From Brevundimonas intermedia (GTDB taxonomy: Bacteria; Pseudomonadota; Alphaproteobacteria; Caulobacterales; Caulobacteraceae), in the NCBI RefSeq assembly GCF_027922165.1, contig NZ_BSFD01000002.1:690234-754233 (forward strand): 64,000 nucleotides of DNA, read 5' to 3'. Both the position numbers and the translations under genes were made by a program. The notes beneath the pieces were generated by a model, which was not told where the DNA came from, searched no databases, and saw only the letters and a program-made list of their open reading frames with translations. Below, one piece after another: positions 46,816 to 55,688 of the stretch (position 1 is the stretch's first letter; each line of letters opens with the position of its first letter).

Positions 46816-48300
46816 ATGAAGACCGACGAAGCGGCAGACGCCTCTGGAGTAAAAAAGCAAGTCTTCACCCTCTGGCCCATGCTGGAGAGCGCCGAGCCGA
46901 AACCGGGCGATGTCATTCCGGCTTGGGCTTTTCGGCGTCAGGAGCGACGGCCGTTCAATCCGAACGCGGCTGACCTGGCATTGATCATCGCGCTCATTTT
47001 AGCGTGTATCGGCGGCGCCCTATCGGCCTCCGTTTCCGGATTTCTGCTCTGGCTCGCGACCGGCGCAACGGTCGGACTGGCGCTGGCCTACTCATTGTGG
47101 CGACGTCGCAAGGAGGATGTAGAGACGGCGTGGCGCGAAACCCTGTTCGAACGTCCCGGCATTTCCCTGTGGCGTGAGGACTGGTCGGCCGTGGGTGAGA
47201 GCATCCTGAAGCTTAAGGGCGAGGGCGTACACGATATTGAGGCCTATTTCGCGGCACGCCCCGACGAAGCCAGAGAGCTTCGGCGGCGCGTGATTGTGAA
47301 GGACGTCAACGCCTTTACAGTTCAGACCATGGGGGCCAAATCCAAGGCGGACCTGGTCGGCCCCCTGGATCGTATCCTCCCGGACAGCGACCAGACCTTC
47401 AACCAATGGCTGATCGCCTTTGGTCGGGGCGACGCCTTCTACCGTTCGGAAACCCATATTGTGCGGCCGGACGGCACCCACCTGGATTGCCTGTTCACGG
47501 CGGCTCTGCCCACATCGCTCAGCGGCTTTCGCAACATCCTGGTCGCGGCCTTGGACGTGACGGACTACAAGGCCCTGCAGGCGCGGCTGGTCGCTGCACA
47601 GACAGAGGCGGCGCGGGCTTCGCGAATCTCGACCGTTGGCGCCCTGACCGCATCAATCACCCATGAGATCAACACGCCCCTGGCGGCCATTCTCGCCAAT
47701 ATTCAGGCTGCGCGGCGCTGGATGCACCGGGAGGATCCCAATTACCCCGAGGCCGAACGCGCGATCGAACGCGCGGTGGCGGATGTCAGCCGCACCCAAG
47801 AGGTCGTCGGCCGAACACGCGACTTCCTCAGCGCGTCACCGCCGAAACTGGCCCCCCTAGACATCGCCGAGACCGCGCGGATCGCGACGGTGCTGATCGA
47901 TCGCGAGCTTCGTCTTCACGACGCATCCGTGCACCTGGACGCGGCCACCGACCTGCCCAGGGTGATGGCGGACTCAATTCAGATGCAGCAGGTGTTGGTG
48001 AATCTTCTCATCAATGGCGTCCAGGCGATGAAGTCTCAGCCCGCGCCCCGAGATGTCAGGGTAATGGTTCGCGCTGTCGAGGGCGATGTTGTGATCAGCG
48101 TTTCTGATCACGGCCCCGGCGTCGCGGCGGGGGTGCGATCTCGACTCTTCGAGCCCTTCACATCAGACAAGAAGGGCGGAATGGGCATGGGCCTGGCGAT
48201 CTGCAAGACCTCGATAGAGGCGATCGGCGGGCGCATCTGGCTTGATGAGGACGCCAAGCTTGGCGCCACATTCCACGTCCGAGTTCCAGCGGCGTCCTGA
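46816..48300 (+). CDS. PAS sensor histidine kinase (DctB/FixL-type H-box)
   Basis: 494 residues. Two membrane helices (about 52-74, 77-94) with almost no periplasmic loop. A PAS-like input (about 105-255) starts ISLWREDWSAVGESILKLKGEGV and holds DVNAFTVQTMGA. HisKA with His283 (THEINTPLAAILANI) and HATPase (NLLINGVQAM, DHGPGV, GMGMGLAICKTS) follow. The input matches that of the kinase at 51111-52628 (WELDFAPVGEMLRKLKDQGV). It converges, two bases apart, with the FixJ-type regulator gene at 48303-48929, its probable partner. The ATG at 46816 has GACGAGG just upstream. Confidence 0.9.
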   Translation: MKTDEAADASGVKKQVFTLWPMLESAEPKPGDVIPAWAFRRQERRPFNPNAADLALIIALILACIGGALSASVSGFLLWLATGATVGLALAYSLWRRRKEDVETAWRETLFERPGISLWREDWSAVGESILKLKGEGVHDIEAYFAARPDEARELRRRVIVKDVNAFTVQTMGAKSKADLVGPLDRILPDSDQTFNQWLIAFGRGDAFYRSETHIVRPDGTHLDCLFTAALPTSLSGFRNILVAALDVTDYKALQARLVAAQTEAARASRISTVGALTASITHEINTPLAAILANIQAARRWMHREDPNYPEAERAIERAVADVSRTQEVVGRTRDFLSASPPKLAPLDIAETARIATVLIDRELRLHDASVHLDAATDLPRVMADSIQMQQVLVNLLINGVQAMKSQPAPRDVRVMVRAVEGDVVISVSDHGPGVAAGVRSRLFEPFTSDKKGGMGMGLAICKTSIEAIGGRIWLDEDAKLGATFHVRVPAAS

Positions 48301-48302
48301 CG

Positions 48303-48929
48303 TCAGACGGCGGCGTCTTCTCGCGACATCCCATCGAGACGGTCAGCCAGACGAACCCAGTCCGCCAGGGTCCGGGCCTTCATCTTCTGCATTGCAGACT
48401 TGCGGTGAATCTTGATCGTGGCCTCGCTGAGGGACAGTTCCGCGGCCGCCTGCTTGTTCAGCCTGCCCGCCGTGACGAGGGCCATCACCTGACGTTCGCG
48501 CGGCGACAGGGTGGCGTAGCGCCGCTCCAGCTCAATCAAGTCCTCTTGGTCGGCCAAGCGTTCATGGTCGCGGCTGGTCGCCGCGACCACCGCGTCGAAT
48601 AGGTCCTGGTCCCGCACCGGCTTGGTCAGAAAATCGACGGCGCCCGCCTTCATGGCCCGTACGCTCATCGCGATGTCGCCGTAACCGGTCATTATGATCA
48701 CCGGATGGTGCACCCCATGGGCTGACATGCGAGCCTGCAGATCCAGGCCGTTGCCGTCAGGCAGTCGGACATCGACCAGCACGCAGCCGGGACGCCTGGG
48801 CTTGTCGGCCTTCAGGAACGTCTCGATGGAGGCGTGCTCCATCGTCTCGTAGTCCATCGAGCGTAGGAGCCCCCTCAAGGCTTCCCGAAGTCGGCAGTCG
48901 TCGTCGACGATATGAATCAGGGGCGGCAT
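48303..48929 (-). CDS. FixJ/NarL-type response regulator
   Basis: 208 residues. A receiver domain (about 4-118) with phosphoacceptor Asp53 (VLVDVRLPDGNG) and Lys in DFLTKPVRDQ. A LuxR/GerE HTH (about 140-200: LSPRERQVMALVTAGRLNKQAAAELSLSEATIKIHRK) follows, in the FixJ subgroup. Likely target genes are the neighbours, but its operator is not visible. It runs against the kinase at 46816-48300 and is divergent from the AraC gene, with a 139-base AT-rich gap between them. Confidence 0.92.
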   Translation of the reverse strand: MPPLIHIVDDDCRLREALRGLLRSMDYETMEHASIETFLKADKPRRPGCVLVDVRLPDGNGLDLQARMSAHGVHHPVIIMTGYGDIAMSVRAMKAGAVDFLTKPVRDQDLFDAVVAATSRDHERLADQEDLIELERRYATLSPRERQVMALVTAGRLNKQAAAELSLSEATIKIHRKSAMQKMKARTLADWVRLADRLDGMSREDAAV

Positions 48930-49068
48930 GAACGCGTTCGATTATGTTAAGTGAGACAATATGCCTCGTACGCACGCAGCAGTCTTTTCAACGATTGCTG
49001 TTTTCGCCGAACCACTCGATTGATCTGTCTGTCAAAAGACGTTCATATACCATTGTTGGGGAAAAGGT

Positions 49069-49959
49069 ATGGACGGCCACGGCACCGCCAAATTTCAGGA
49101 CGCCAGCCTGCTTGCGACCTCGGCGGATCGCCCGTGGAGCCTGATCGCCGCCGAGATCCGCAGTCACGGGGCGGGCGCCATCGGCGCCTTCACCCCTCAG
49201 AACGCCGAGATCACCCAGATTTTACGCGATGAGAACGCAGCGGTGTCCACCCGCGCGTCCGGCGGCGTTCGCCAGGAGGTCGCCGCCACGCCCGGAACGA
49301 CCTGGCTGTGCCCGGCCGGCATCCGAGAAGAGGCGACACGGCTTTCGGCGGACATTCCCCGCGTGCTGCACGTCTATATTCCTCAGCACAGTTTTCTGTC
49401 CGGAGAGGTCGCTGACCTCGGGTTTCGGGCGCAGGATCTCCGTTATCAGGCAGAGGTCGAAAGTCCGCGCATCATGACCCTGCTGCGGACCATTCAGCTT
49501 GAGCTCGGCTGCGAGGGATCGGCGGGCGGACTGCGCATGGATGCGCTCGCCCTGGACCTGATCTCCGCCCTCGCCCAGGATCATGCCGAGGGTGGACGCC
49601 AAGCTAGCCCTCCGCGAGGTCGGGGTACCTTGGACCGGCGTCGGCTCGACCGGGTGCTGTCCTTCATCAACCAGAACCTTGAGCAGGACATCTCGCTTTC
49701 AGACTTGGCCGAGATCGCCTGCGTCAGCGTGTTCCACTTTGGCCGCGTCTTCCAGCAGACGCTGGGCGTGACACCCCACGCCTATCTGAGCGAACGACGG
49801 CTGGACGCGGCGCGGCAAAAGCTGGCGTATGGACGCGACAGCCTGGCGCAGATCGCCCAAGCCTGCCGTTTCTCAAGCCAGGCGAACTTCACCCGGGCCT
49901 TTACACGCGCCGCCGGCATGAGCCCGGGCCGCTACCGCCAGGCCACGCTGAGCCTTTGA
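49069..49959 (+). CDS. AraC-family transcriptional regulator
   Basis: 296 residues. An N-terminal variable sensor-like domain (about 1-185) precedes a double HTH AraC domain (about 190-290): DISLSDLAEIACVSVFHFGRVFQQTLGVTPHAYLSERRLDAARQKL then SLAQIAQACRFSSQANFTRAFTRAAGMSPGRYR. The N-terminal domain has PGTTWLCPAGIREEAT, found in AraC regulators of the cupin-like type. The ATG follows GGGGAAAAGGT. A palindrome (TCATCC-TTTA-GGATGA, 49973-49988) lies in the gap before the next gene and may be one of its sites. Confidence 0.9.
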   Translation: MDGHGTAKFQDASLLATSADRPWSLIAAEIRSHGAGAIGAFTPQNAEITQILRDENAAVSTRASGGVRQEVAATPGTTWLCPAGIREEATRLSADIPRVLHVYIPQHSFLSGEVADLGFRAQDLRYQAEVESPRIMTLLRTIQLELGCEGSAGGLRMDALALDLISALAQDHAEGGRQASPPRGRGTLDRRRLDRVLSFINQNLEQDISLSDLAEIACVSVFHFGRVFQQTLGVTPHAYLSERRLDAARQKLAYGRDSLAQIAQACRFSSQANFTRAFTRAAGMSPGRYRQATLSL

Positions 49960-49972
49960 TGGGCGACGGCTT

Positions 49973-49988
49973 TCATCCTTTAGGATGA
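49973..49988. promoter_or_regulatory. Inverted repeat between AraC and FixJ-type genes
   Basis: TCATCC-TTTA-GGATGA, arms of six, about 50 bases before the start of the response-regulator gene. It could be an operator or a weak attenuating hairpin. Confidence 0.35.
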
Positions 49989-50034
49989 ATGGATCACCCT
50001 GGTCGGACGTGTCACCTTCCCGGCGGGAGGATTC

Positions 50035-50652
50035 ATGTCGTCCGAGCCTGTGATCCATATCGTCGATGACGATCAGTCGGTGCGCGAGGCGGTAAAGTCC
50101 TTGATGGAATCCGTTGGGCTGTCGGCCTGCGCCTACAGGTCGACGCAGGATTTCCTGGACGCGCGCCGTTGGTCCGAACCGGGATGCGTGCTGCTGGACG
50201 TGCGTCTGCCCGGGGGTAGCGGACTGGAGTTTCACGCCCGGATGGCCAGCCTCGGCGTTTTCCTGCCGGTGATCTTCATGACGGGACACGGCGACATCCC
50301 CATGTCCGTGCAAGGAATGAAGGGCGGAGCCGTAGATTTTCTGACCAAGCCTTTCCGGGACCAGGATTTGCTGGACGCCGTGGCGACTGCGCTGGACCGC
50401 GACCGCGCGCGACGCGCGTCAGAAATCAGCGTCGGCGATCTGCGAAGGCGTTACGAGACCCTGTCACAGCGGGAGCGAGAAGTGATGCGCCTCGTGGCCA
50501 CCGGCAAGATGAACAAGCAGGTGGCCGGCGACCTTGAGATCAGCGAGGTCACGGTCAAAATTCACCGCGGCTCCGCCATGCGAAAAATGGGCGCCCGCAC
50601 CCTGCCGGACCTCGTCCGCATGGCCGATCTGCTGGCTGGATCAACGGACTAA
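50035..50652 (+). CDS. FixJ/NarL-type response regulator
   Basis: 205 residues. Receiver with Asp55 (VLLDVRLPGGSG) and Lys in DFLTKPFRDQ, then a GerE-type HTH (about 135-195: LSQREREVMRLVATGKMNKQVAGDLEISEVTVKIHRG). It is a close paralogue of the regulator at 48303-48929 (same lengths and linker, ~KIHR-SAM-KM). The ATG follows GGCGGGAGGATTC, a good ribosome-binding site. It is followed, in the same direction, by a single-domain receiver and a kinase, so the three probably form one relay. Confidence 0.92.
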   Translation: MSSEPVIHIVDDDQSVREAVKSLMESVGLSACAYRSTQDFLDARRWSEPGCVLLDVRLPGGSGLEFHARMASLGVFLPVIFMTGHGDIPMSVQGMKGGAVDFLTKPFRDQDLLDAVATALDRDRARRASEISVGDLRRRYETLSQREREVMRLVATGKMNKQVAGDLEISEVTVKIHRGSAMRKMGARTLPDLVRMADLLAGSTD

Positions 50653-50731
50653 CACCAGAGTATGATTTCGCTCCATGCCCACTGCCGCCATGTTGACACG
50701 CCCGTCCTGGCGCTTGTGAAAGACCCTCAGC

Positions 50732-51100
50732 TTGCCCCTCAACTCTTCCGTCTCGGTCGTCGAGGACGACGACTCGTTGAGGATGGCCATCGTCGGTCTG
50801 CTCGACTCGCTGGGATATCGCGTGAAGGCCTATGCGTCCGCCGAGAGCTTCCTGAGCGATCCGTCTGGGCCAGATGCAGACTGTATCATCACCGACATCC
50901 AGATGCCCGGGCTCAGCGGCATAGAACTGAAACACCATCTGGACGGCCTCGGGGTTACGACGCCGGTGATCATGGTCACAGCCCGAACCGAGTTGTCCTT
51001 GCACGCGCGCGCCAAGGCCAGCGGCGCAGCCTGCGTCCTGCTGAAGCCGTTCCAGGAGGCGGATCTGGTTCGTTGCATCGAGGGTGTCCTGACCCTGTGA
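50732..51100 (+). CDS. Single-domain response regulator (receiver)
   Basis: 122 residues, a receiver only: VEDDDSLRMAI for the acidic pair, Asp55 (CIITDIQMPGLSG) and Lys in CVLLKPFQEAD. No output domain. Such proteins act as phosphate sinks, relays or by protein contact, as DivK and CheY do. The start is a TTG at 50732 with weak support. It ends 10 bases before the kinase gene, so the two are likely cotranslated and may be a kinase/receiver pair. Confidence 0.88.
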   Translation: MPLNSSVSVVEDDDSLRMAIVGLLDSLGYRVKAYASAESFLSDPSGPDADCIITDIQMPGLSGIELKHHLDGLGVTTPVIMVTARTELSLHARAKASGAACVLLKPFQEADLVRCIEGVLTL

Positions 51101-51110
51101 ATGGCGGGTC

Positions 51111-52628
51111 ATGACGGCGTCCCCCGACCTGTTCGCATTCGTCCCCGACAGCGTCGTCATCTGGGATGACCGGGGGCGTGTGAAGGCCTGGAATCCGGCG
51201 GCCGTCGCCCTTTATGGTTGGACGGTCGAACAGGCGGTCGGCGCCAAGGTCGAGGATCTGCTGGGACTCAATCCGGCACATCAGACGGAGGCCGTGATCG
51301 AAAGACGAAACGCGGACGGACGGCCGCTTTTGATCCAGGCCATCTGGGCGCGGGGGGCGGGCGAAACCCTGGAGATCGGCCGCGACGTCACGGCTCAACG
51401 CGCGGTCGAGGACCAGCTCAAACGCTCGGAACTCCGGTACAGCAGCCTGTTCCAGGCCATGGCCGCCGCCTTCTGGGAACTGGATTTCGCGCCAGTGGGT
51501 GAGATGTTGCGCAAGCTGAAGGACCAGGGTGTCGACGATTTTCCGCGCCATTTCGACGACCATCCGGAGTTCGTTAGGGAGATGATGCGACGGACGAAGG
51601 TCGTCGACGTCAATGATACGACGCTCTCCATGTTCGGCATCGGCGGTCGTGAGCATCTCGCGTCCTCGGTCGAGCCTTACTGGCCCGAGAACAGCAGCGC
51701 GGTCTACGCCGCTTCCGTGAAGGCGGCGATCAGCCGGCAAAGCCATTACATGGCCGAGACCCGCCTCAGGCGGCGCGACGGAACGGAATTCGACGCCCTG
51801 TTCACCGCCGCATTTCCCCATGAAGGTCTGGCTCAAGGCGCCCTTCTGGTCGGCGTCATCGATATCTCGGATCGACTCTCGGCCCAGGCTGATCTGCGCC
51901 GCCTCCGAGACGAGTTCGCCCATGCCGCGCGGGTGTCGATGCTGGGCGAACTCGCGGCGTCAATCGCGCACGAGGTCAATCAGCCTTTGGCCGCCATCGC
52001 CACGAACGCCGCCGCCTGTTTGAGGTGGCTCTCGCGCGAAGAGCCCGACTTGGCGCGGGCCATCGGCCTCACGTCACGGATCGGCATGGATTCGCAACGA
52101 GCAGCCAACGTCATCGCGCGCGTTCGTAACATGGCCTCCAAACAGAGCGCGGCCTACGGCCCCCTTTCCATCCGCGACCTCGTCGACGAGACGCTGTTGT
52201 TCCTTCGCGATGAGCTTCAGGGCCGCCAGGCGCAGGTCGTAAAGACGGTAGAGAGGCTGAACGTGCATGGCGATCGCGTCCAACTGCAGCAGGTGCTGGT
52301 CAACCTCATCATGAACGCCATCCAGGCCGCAGCGCCCGGACACGCGCCCCGTCTGCGACTATCGGCCACCGACTGCGGTGACGAAGTGGAGATCGTCGTT
52401 GCAGACGACGGCCCGGGTCTTACGGCGTCGCCCGACAGTCTGTTCACCAGCTTCTATTCGACCAAGCCCGAAGGCATGGGACTGGGCCTGCCGATCTGTC
52501 GCTCCATCGTGGAATCGCACGGCGGCCGCATCGACGCCGCCAATCTTCCCGGCGCCGGAGCGGCGTTTACGGTTCGCCTACCGGTTAGCGGGGCCATACC
52601 AAGGTCTGAGGCCATGGACCTGACGTAG
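51111..52628 (+). CDS. PAS sensor histidine kinase
   Basis: 505 residues, no membrane helix. A PAS domain (about 5-95: FVPDSVVIWDDRGRVKAWNPAAVALYGW) is followed by a second PAS-like input (about 105-250: FWELDFAPVGEMLRKLKDQGVDDF, then DVNDTTLSMFG), an H-box with His287 (AHEVNQPLAAIATNA) and HATPase (NLIMNAIQAA, DDGPGL, GMGLGLPICRSIVESHGG). The second input repeats that of the kinase at 46816. It belongs to the FixL-like group that pairs with FixJ-type regulators. The last about 15 residues past the HATPase are low complexity. Confidence 0.9.
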   Translation: MTASPDLFAFVPDSVVIWDDRGRVKAWNPAAVALYGWTVEQAVGAKVEDLLGLNPAHQTEAVIERRNADGRPLLIQAIWARGAGETLEIGRDVTAQRAVEDQLKRSELRYSSLFQAMAAAFWELDFAPVGEMLRKLKDQGVDDFPRHFDDHPEFVREMMRRTKVVDVNDTTLSMFGIGGREHLASSVEPYWPENSSAVYAASVKAAISRQSHYMAETRLRRRDGTEFDALFTAAFPHEGLAQGALLVGVIDISDRLSAQADLRRLRDEFAHAARVSMLGELAASIAHEVNQPLAAIATNAAACLRWLSREEPDLARAIGLTSRIGMDSQRAANVIARVRNMASKQSAAYGPLSIRDLVDETLLFLRDELQGRQAQVVKTVERLNVHGDRVQLQQVLVNLIMNAIQAAAPGHAPRLRLSATDCGDEVEIVVADDGPGLTASPDSLFTSFYSTKPEGMGLGLPICRSIVESHGGRIDAANLPGAGAAFTVRLPVSGAIPRSEAMDLT

Positions 52629-52667
52629 AATGGCGCGTCAGGGCCACGCGGTCGCATCCTCTCCCTA

Positions 52668-52695
52668 GACGAACCGGCTCCCCCCACGGTTCGTC
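52668..52695. promoter_or_regulatory. Hairpin or operator before the hydrolase genes
   Basis: GACGAACCG (52668-52676) pairs perfectly with CGGTTCGTC (52687-52695) around a C-rich 10-base loop. It sits between the kinase stop and the first hydrolase start at 52715. It may terminate the kinase transcript or be bound by one of the FixJ-type regulators. Confidence 0.5.
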
Positions 52696-52714
52696 CCTGA
52701 TGAGGAGAGGCGTC

Positions 52715-53371
52715 GTGACGACCAGCGCATCCAGCCCCCCGATGTACCGCCCCGATCGCGCGGCGCTTCTCTTCATCGATCCCTACAACGACTTCCTGTC
52801 GGAAGGCGGCAAGCTCTGGCCCCAGTTGGCCCCTGTCGCGGAGAAGTACGACGTCATCGCCAATCTGCAGGCCGTCAGCCGCGCCGCAAGAAACGCTGGG
52901 TTGCGCATCTTCATCGTGCCGCATCACCGGGCCGAGCCCGACGACTTCGCAGGCTGGGACCATCCGACGCCCTACCAACTGGCGTCGTCCGAGATGCAGA
53001 TCTTCGCGCGCGGCCAATGGGGGGGCGAGTGGCGGCCCGAGTTCGCGCCCCAGCCGGGCGATGTCGTCGTCAAGGAGCATATGAGCTCCAGCGGCTTCGC
53101 CAACACGGACCTCGATCTACAGCTGCGGCAACACGGGATCACCCATCTGATCCTGATTGGCATGATCGCCAATACCTGCGTCGAGACCACGGCCAAGTTC
53201 GCGGTCGAGCTCGGCTATCACGTGACCCTAGTGCGCGATGCGACCGCAGCCCTGTCCCTCGAAGCCATGCACGCGGCCCACGACATCAATGGGCCGACCT
53301 ATGCCCACGTCATCCTGACGTCGGCCGAACTGCTGCCCGTCCTGCAGCCCCTCCAGAGGATCCAATCATGA
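52715..53371 (+). CDS. Cysteine hydrolase, isochorismatase superfamily
   Basis: 218 residues. The catalytic triad of the superfamily is visible: Asp in LLFIDPYNDFL, Lys in VVVKEHMSS and Cys in GMIANTCVETT. Members hydrolyse isochorismate, nicotinamide, N-carbamoyl compounds or related amides. The substrate here is not predictable from sequence. The GTG at 52715 has GAGGAGAGGCGTC in front; an ATG at 52700 would add five residues but lacks this. It is the first of four hydrolase genes whose starts overlap the preceding stops or follow very closely. Confidence 0.88.
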   Translation: MTTSASSPPMYRPDRAALLFIDPYNDFLSEGGKLWPQLAPVAEKYDVIANLQAVSRAARNAGLRIFIVPHHRAEPDDFAGWDHPTPYQLASSEMQIFARGQWGGEWRPEFAPQPGDVVVKEHMSSSGFANTDLDLQLRQHGITHLILIGMIANTCVETTAKFAVELGYHVTLVRDATAALSLEAMHAAHDINGPTYAHVILTSAELLPVLQPLQRIQS

Positions 53372-54156
53372 CCAAGACCATCGTGCTCATCCACGGCGCC
53401 TGGCTGAACAGCCGCAGTTGGGAAGCCTTCAAGGCCCGCTATGAGGCCAAGGGTTTCACGGTTGTAACGCCGGACTGGCCCCACGACGACCGGTCGCCCG
53501 CCGAGCTACGTCACGCCCCGGATCCTCAGCTTGCCCGGACTGGCCAAAAGGCGATCATCGACCACTTCGAGCGGATCATCCGAGCGTTGCCGGAAGCGCC
53601 GATCCTGATCGGCCATTCGTTGGGCGGCGTCTTCACCCAGCACCTGCTGGACCGCGGTTGCGGCGTCGCCGGCGTGGCCATCAATCCCGCTCCGACGCCC
53701 GGCGTGCCTCTGGGCCCACATGCGATCGTCTCGGCCCTCCCCATCTTCACCGATCTGTTCAGCTGGAGGAAGGCCAAGGTCATGTCGCGGCGCTTCTTCG
53801 AGACCCGCTTTGCCCAAACCGCGCCCAAGGACCGGGCGACCGAACTCTACGACCGCTACATCGTCCCGACCGCCGGCCGCGTCTACTGGGACGGCGTCAC
53901 GGGGGCGTCAGGCCGCATCCAGTGGAACAATCCAGACCGCGCGCCACTGCTGTTGATCGGGGGCGACCTGGACCTGATCGCCGACGCCGACATGACGCGC
54001 GCCATCTATCGCAAACAGACCCGCGCGCCGTCCAAGACCGATTTGAAGATCTTCGAAGGACGGTCCCACTGGACCTGCATGGATGCGGGGTGGGAGGCCG
54101 TCGCCGACTACGCCCTGGACTGGGCGGTGGCGAACGCTCGTCCAGCGCGGGCATGA
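53368..54156 (+). CDS. Alpha/beta hydrolase
   Basis: 262 residues. Oxyanion-hole strand LIHGAWLNSRSW, nucleophile elbow GHSLGG, Asp in LIGGDLDLIAD and His in FEGRSHWTCMD complete a catalytic triad. No signal peptide. It is a close paralogue of the next gene product (VHGLWVTAASW, GHSFGG, FPGRSHLLIAE), implying tandem duplication. Its ATG overlaps the stop of the cysteine hydrolase gene (ATGA). The substrate is unknown; the family covers esterases, lipases, lactonases and C-C hydrolases. Confidence 0.88.
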   Translation: MTKTIVLIHGAWLNSRSWEAFKARYEAKGFTVVTPDWPHDDRSPAELRHAPDPQLARTGQKAIIDHFERIIRALPEAPILIGHSLGGVFTQHLLDRGCGVAGVAINPAPTPGVPLGPHAIVSALPIFTDLFSWRKAKVMSRRFFETRFAQTAPKDRATELYDRYIVPTAGRVYWDGVTGASGRIQWNNPDRAPLLLIGGDLDLIADADMTRAIYRKQTRAPSKTDLKIFEGRSHWTCMDAGWEAVADYALDWAVANARPARA

Positions 54157-54179
54157 CGGCCGACGGTAGGAGCAGGGTC

Positions 54180-55007
54180 ATGTCCGCCGATCCCGTCGTC
54201 TTCGTTCACGGCCTCTGGGTGACCGCCGCCTCTTGGAGCCCCTTCGCGGAGCCTTGGCGCCAGGCGGGCTATCAGGTCCACACGCCGGAATGGCCGGTCA
54301 TCGACCAACTGTCCGTCGCCCAGCTACGCGGCGATCCCCCAGACGCTTTGGGGTCGCTGTCTATCAAGGCGGTGGTGGACCGGATGGAGGCCCACATCCG
54401 GATGCTGGATCGACCGCCGCTTCTGGTCGGCCATTCATTCGGCGGCCTGTTCGTCCAACTGTTGCTCGATCGGGGTCTAGGCCGCGCGGGCATCGCCCTG
54501 AACCCAGCGCCGATCAGCGGCGTGGTTCCCGGTTGGTTGACACTCAGCGCGGCGGCGCCGGCGATCCTACGGCCCGCAGGTTGGCGCCGCCCCTACGCCC
54601 TGTCGCGGCGACTGTGGGCCGAGCGCTACGCCAACGCCGCACCGCCTGCGCTGCAAGCAGAAACTTGGGACCGATATGTCGTCCCGACATCGGGCCGAAT
54701 AATTCATCAGGCCGCCTTCTGGCGGGGCACCCGGATCGATCCGCGGCGCCGCCGCCAGCCTCTGCTGATCACCGCCGGCGACCGGGATCGGTTGGTGACC
54801 CCCTACCTGTCGCGCGCCGCCTACCGCATCCAGCGCCGGTCGGCGGCGCCGACCGACTTCCTCGACTTTCCCGGCCGCTCCCACCTGCTGATCGCCGAAC
54901 CAGGCTGGGAGACGGTCGCCCAGGCCTGCATCGCCTGGGACGCATCACACCGATCACGCCTGTCGGACATCGGCTTTATCAACGCCCCAGAAGGAGACTT
55001 CCTGTGA
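54180..55007 (+). CDS. Alpha/beta hydrolase (tandem paralogue)
   Basis: 275 residues. Same core as the previous gene: VHGLWVTAASW, GHSFGG, DRDRLVTPYLSR with the acidic residue, and SHLLIAEPGWE. It also shares FPGRSH. The ATG at 54180 has GGTAGGAGCAGGGTC in front; an earlier ATG at 54153 overlaps the previous stop but has a weaker ribosome site. The gene is coupled to the next by GTGA overlap. No membrane helix or signal. Confidence 0.88.
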   Translation: MSADPVVFVHGLWVTAASWSPFAEPWRQAGYQVHTPEWPVIDQLSVAQLRGDPPDALGSLSIKAVVDRMEAHIRMLDRPPLLVGHSFGGLFVQLLLDRGLGRAGIALNPAPISGVVPGWLTLSAAAPAILRPAGWRRPYALSRRLWAERYANAAPPALQAETWDRYVVPTSGRIIHQAAFWRGTRIDPRRRRQPLLITAGDRDRLVTPYLSRAAYRIQRRSAAPTDFLDFPGRSHLLIAEPGWETVAQACIAWDASHRSRLSDIGFINAPEGDFL

Positions 55008-55660
55008 CTACAGCTTCACTCGCCGCCGCCCGCTCCCTGCTGACGCCGACCGATCATGCGCTGATCCTTATCGACCACCAGTCGCAGATGGCCTTCCCCT
55101 TGAACTCCATCGAAGTGGGTGCGCTTCGGGCCAATACCGCCACCGTGGCCCGCGCCGCTGCGGCCTTCGCGGTACCGACCGTCCTGACCAGCGTTGCGGC
55201 CACCAGCTTTTCCGGCCCGGTCTTCCCCGAGATTCAGAAGGCCTTCCCTGGCGCGCCGATCATCGATCGCACCACGATGAACTGCTGGGAAGACGCGGCC
55301 GTGATCGCCGAGGTCAACCGGTTGGCGACAGATCGGATCGTGCTCGCGGGCTTGTGGACCTCGGTCTGTATCGCGGGACCAGCCCTGTCCGCCATCGAGC
55401 AGGGCTTCGAGGTCTATGTCATCGCGGACGCCTCTGGCGATGTTTCCAATGAGGCGCACGACCGGGCGATCCAACGGATGATCCAGGCGGGGGTCCGCCC
55501 CCTGACCTCGCTGCAATATCTGCTTGAACTGCAACGCGACTGGGCGCGGGGCGAGACCTATGACGCCACCACCGGCATCGCCATCGATCACTCCGGCGCC
55601 TACGGAATCGGCCTCCTCTACGCCAAGGCCATGCTTGGGGAGCACGCTCGCGAGGGCTGA
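55004..55660 (+). CDS. YcaC-like isochorismatase-family hydrolase
   Basis: 218 residues of the YcaC subgroup: LILIDHQSQM with the Asp, IIDRTTMNCWED, and the Cys in LWTSVCIAGPALSAIEQGFEVYVIADASGD. YcaC-type proteins are octameric hydrolases with unproved substrates. The GTG at 55004 overlaps the previous stop, with AAGGAGACTTCCT as the ribosome site. With the first gene, the operon carries isochorismatase-superfamily members at both ends and two alpha/beta hydrolases in the middle. Confidence 0.88.
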   Translation: MTTASLAAARSLLTPTDHALILIDHQSQMAFPLNSIEVGALRANTATVARAAAAFAVPTVLTSVAATSFSGPVFPEIQKAFPGAPIIDRTTMNCWEDAAVIAEVNRLATDRIVLAGLWTSVCIAGPALSAIEQGFEVYVIADASGDVSNEAHDRAIQRMIQAGVRPLTSLQYLLELQRDWARGETYDATTGIAIDHSGAYGIGLLYAKAMLGEHAREG

Positions 55661-55688
55661 CAAGGTCGGACGTCGAGTGACGGCGATT

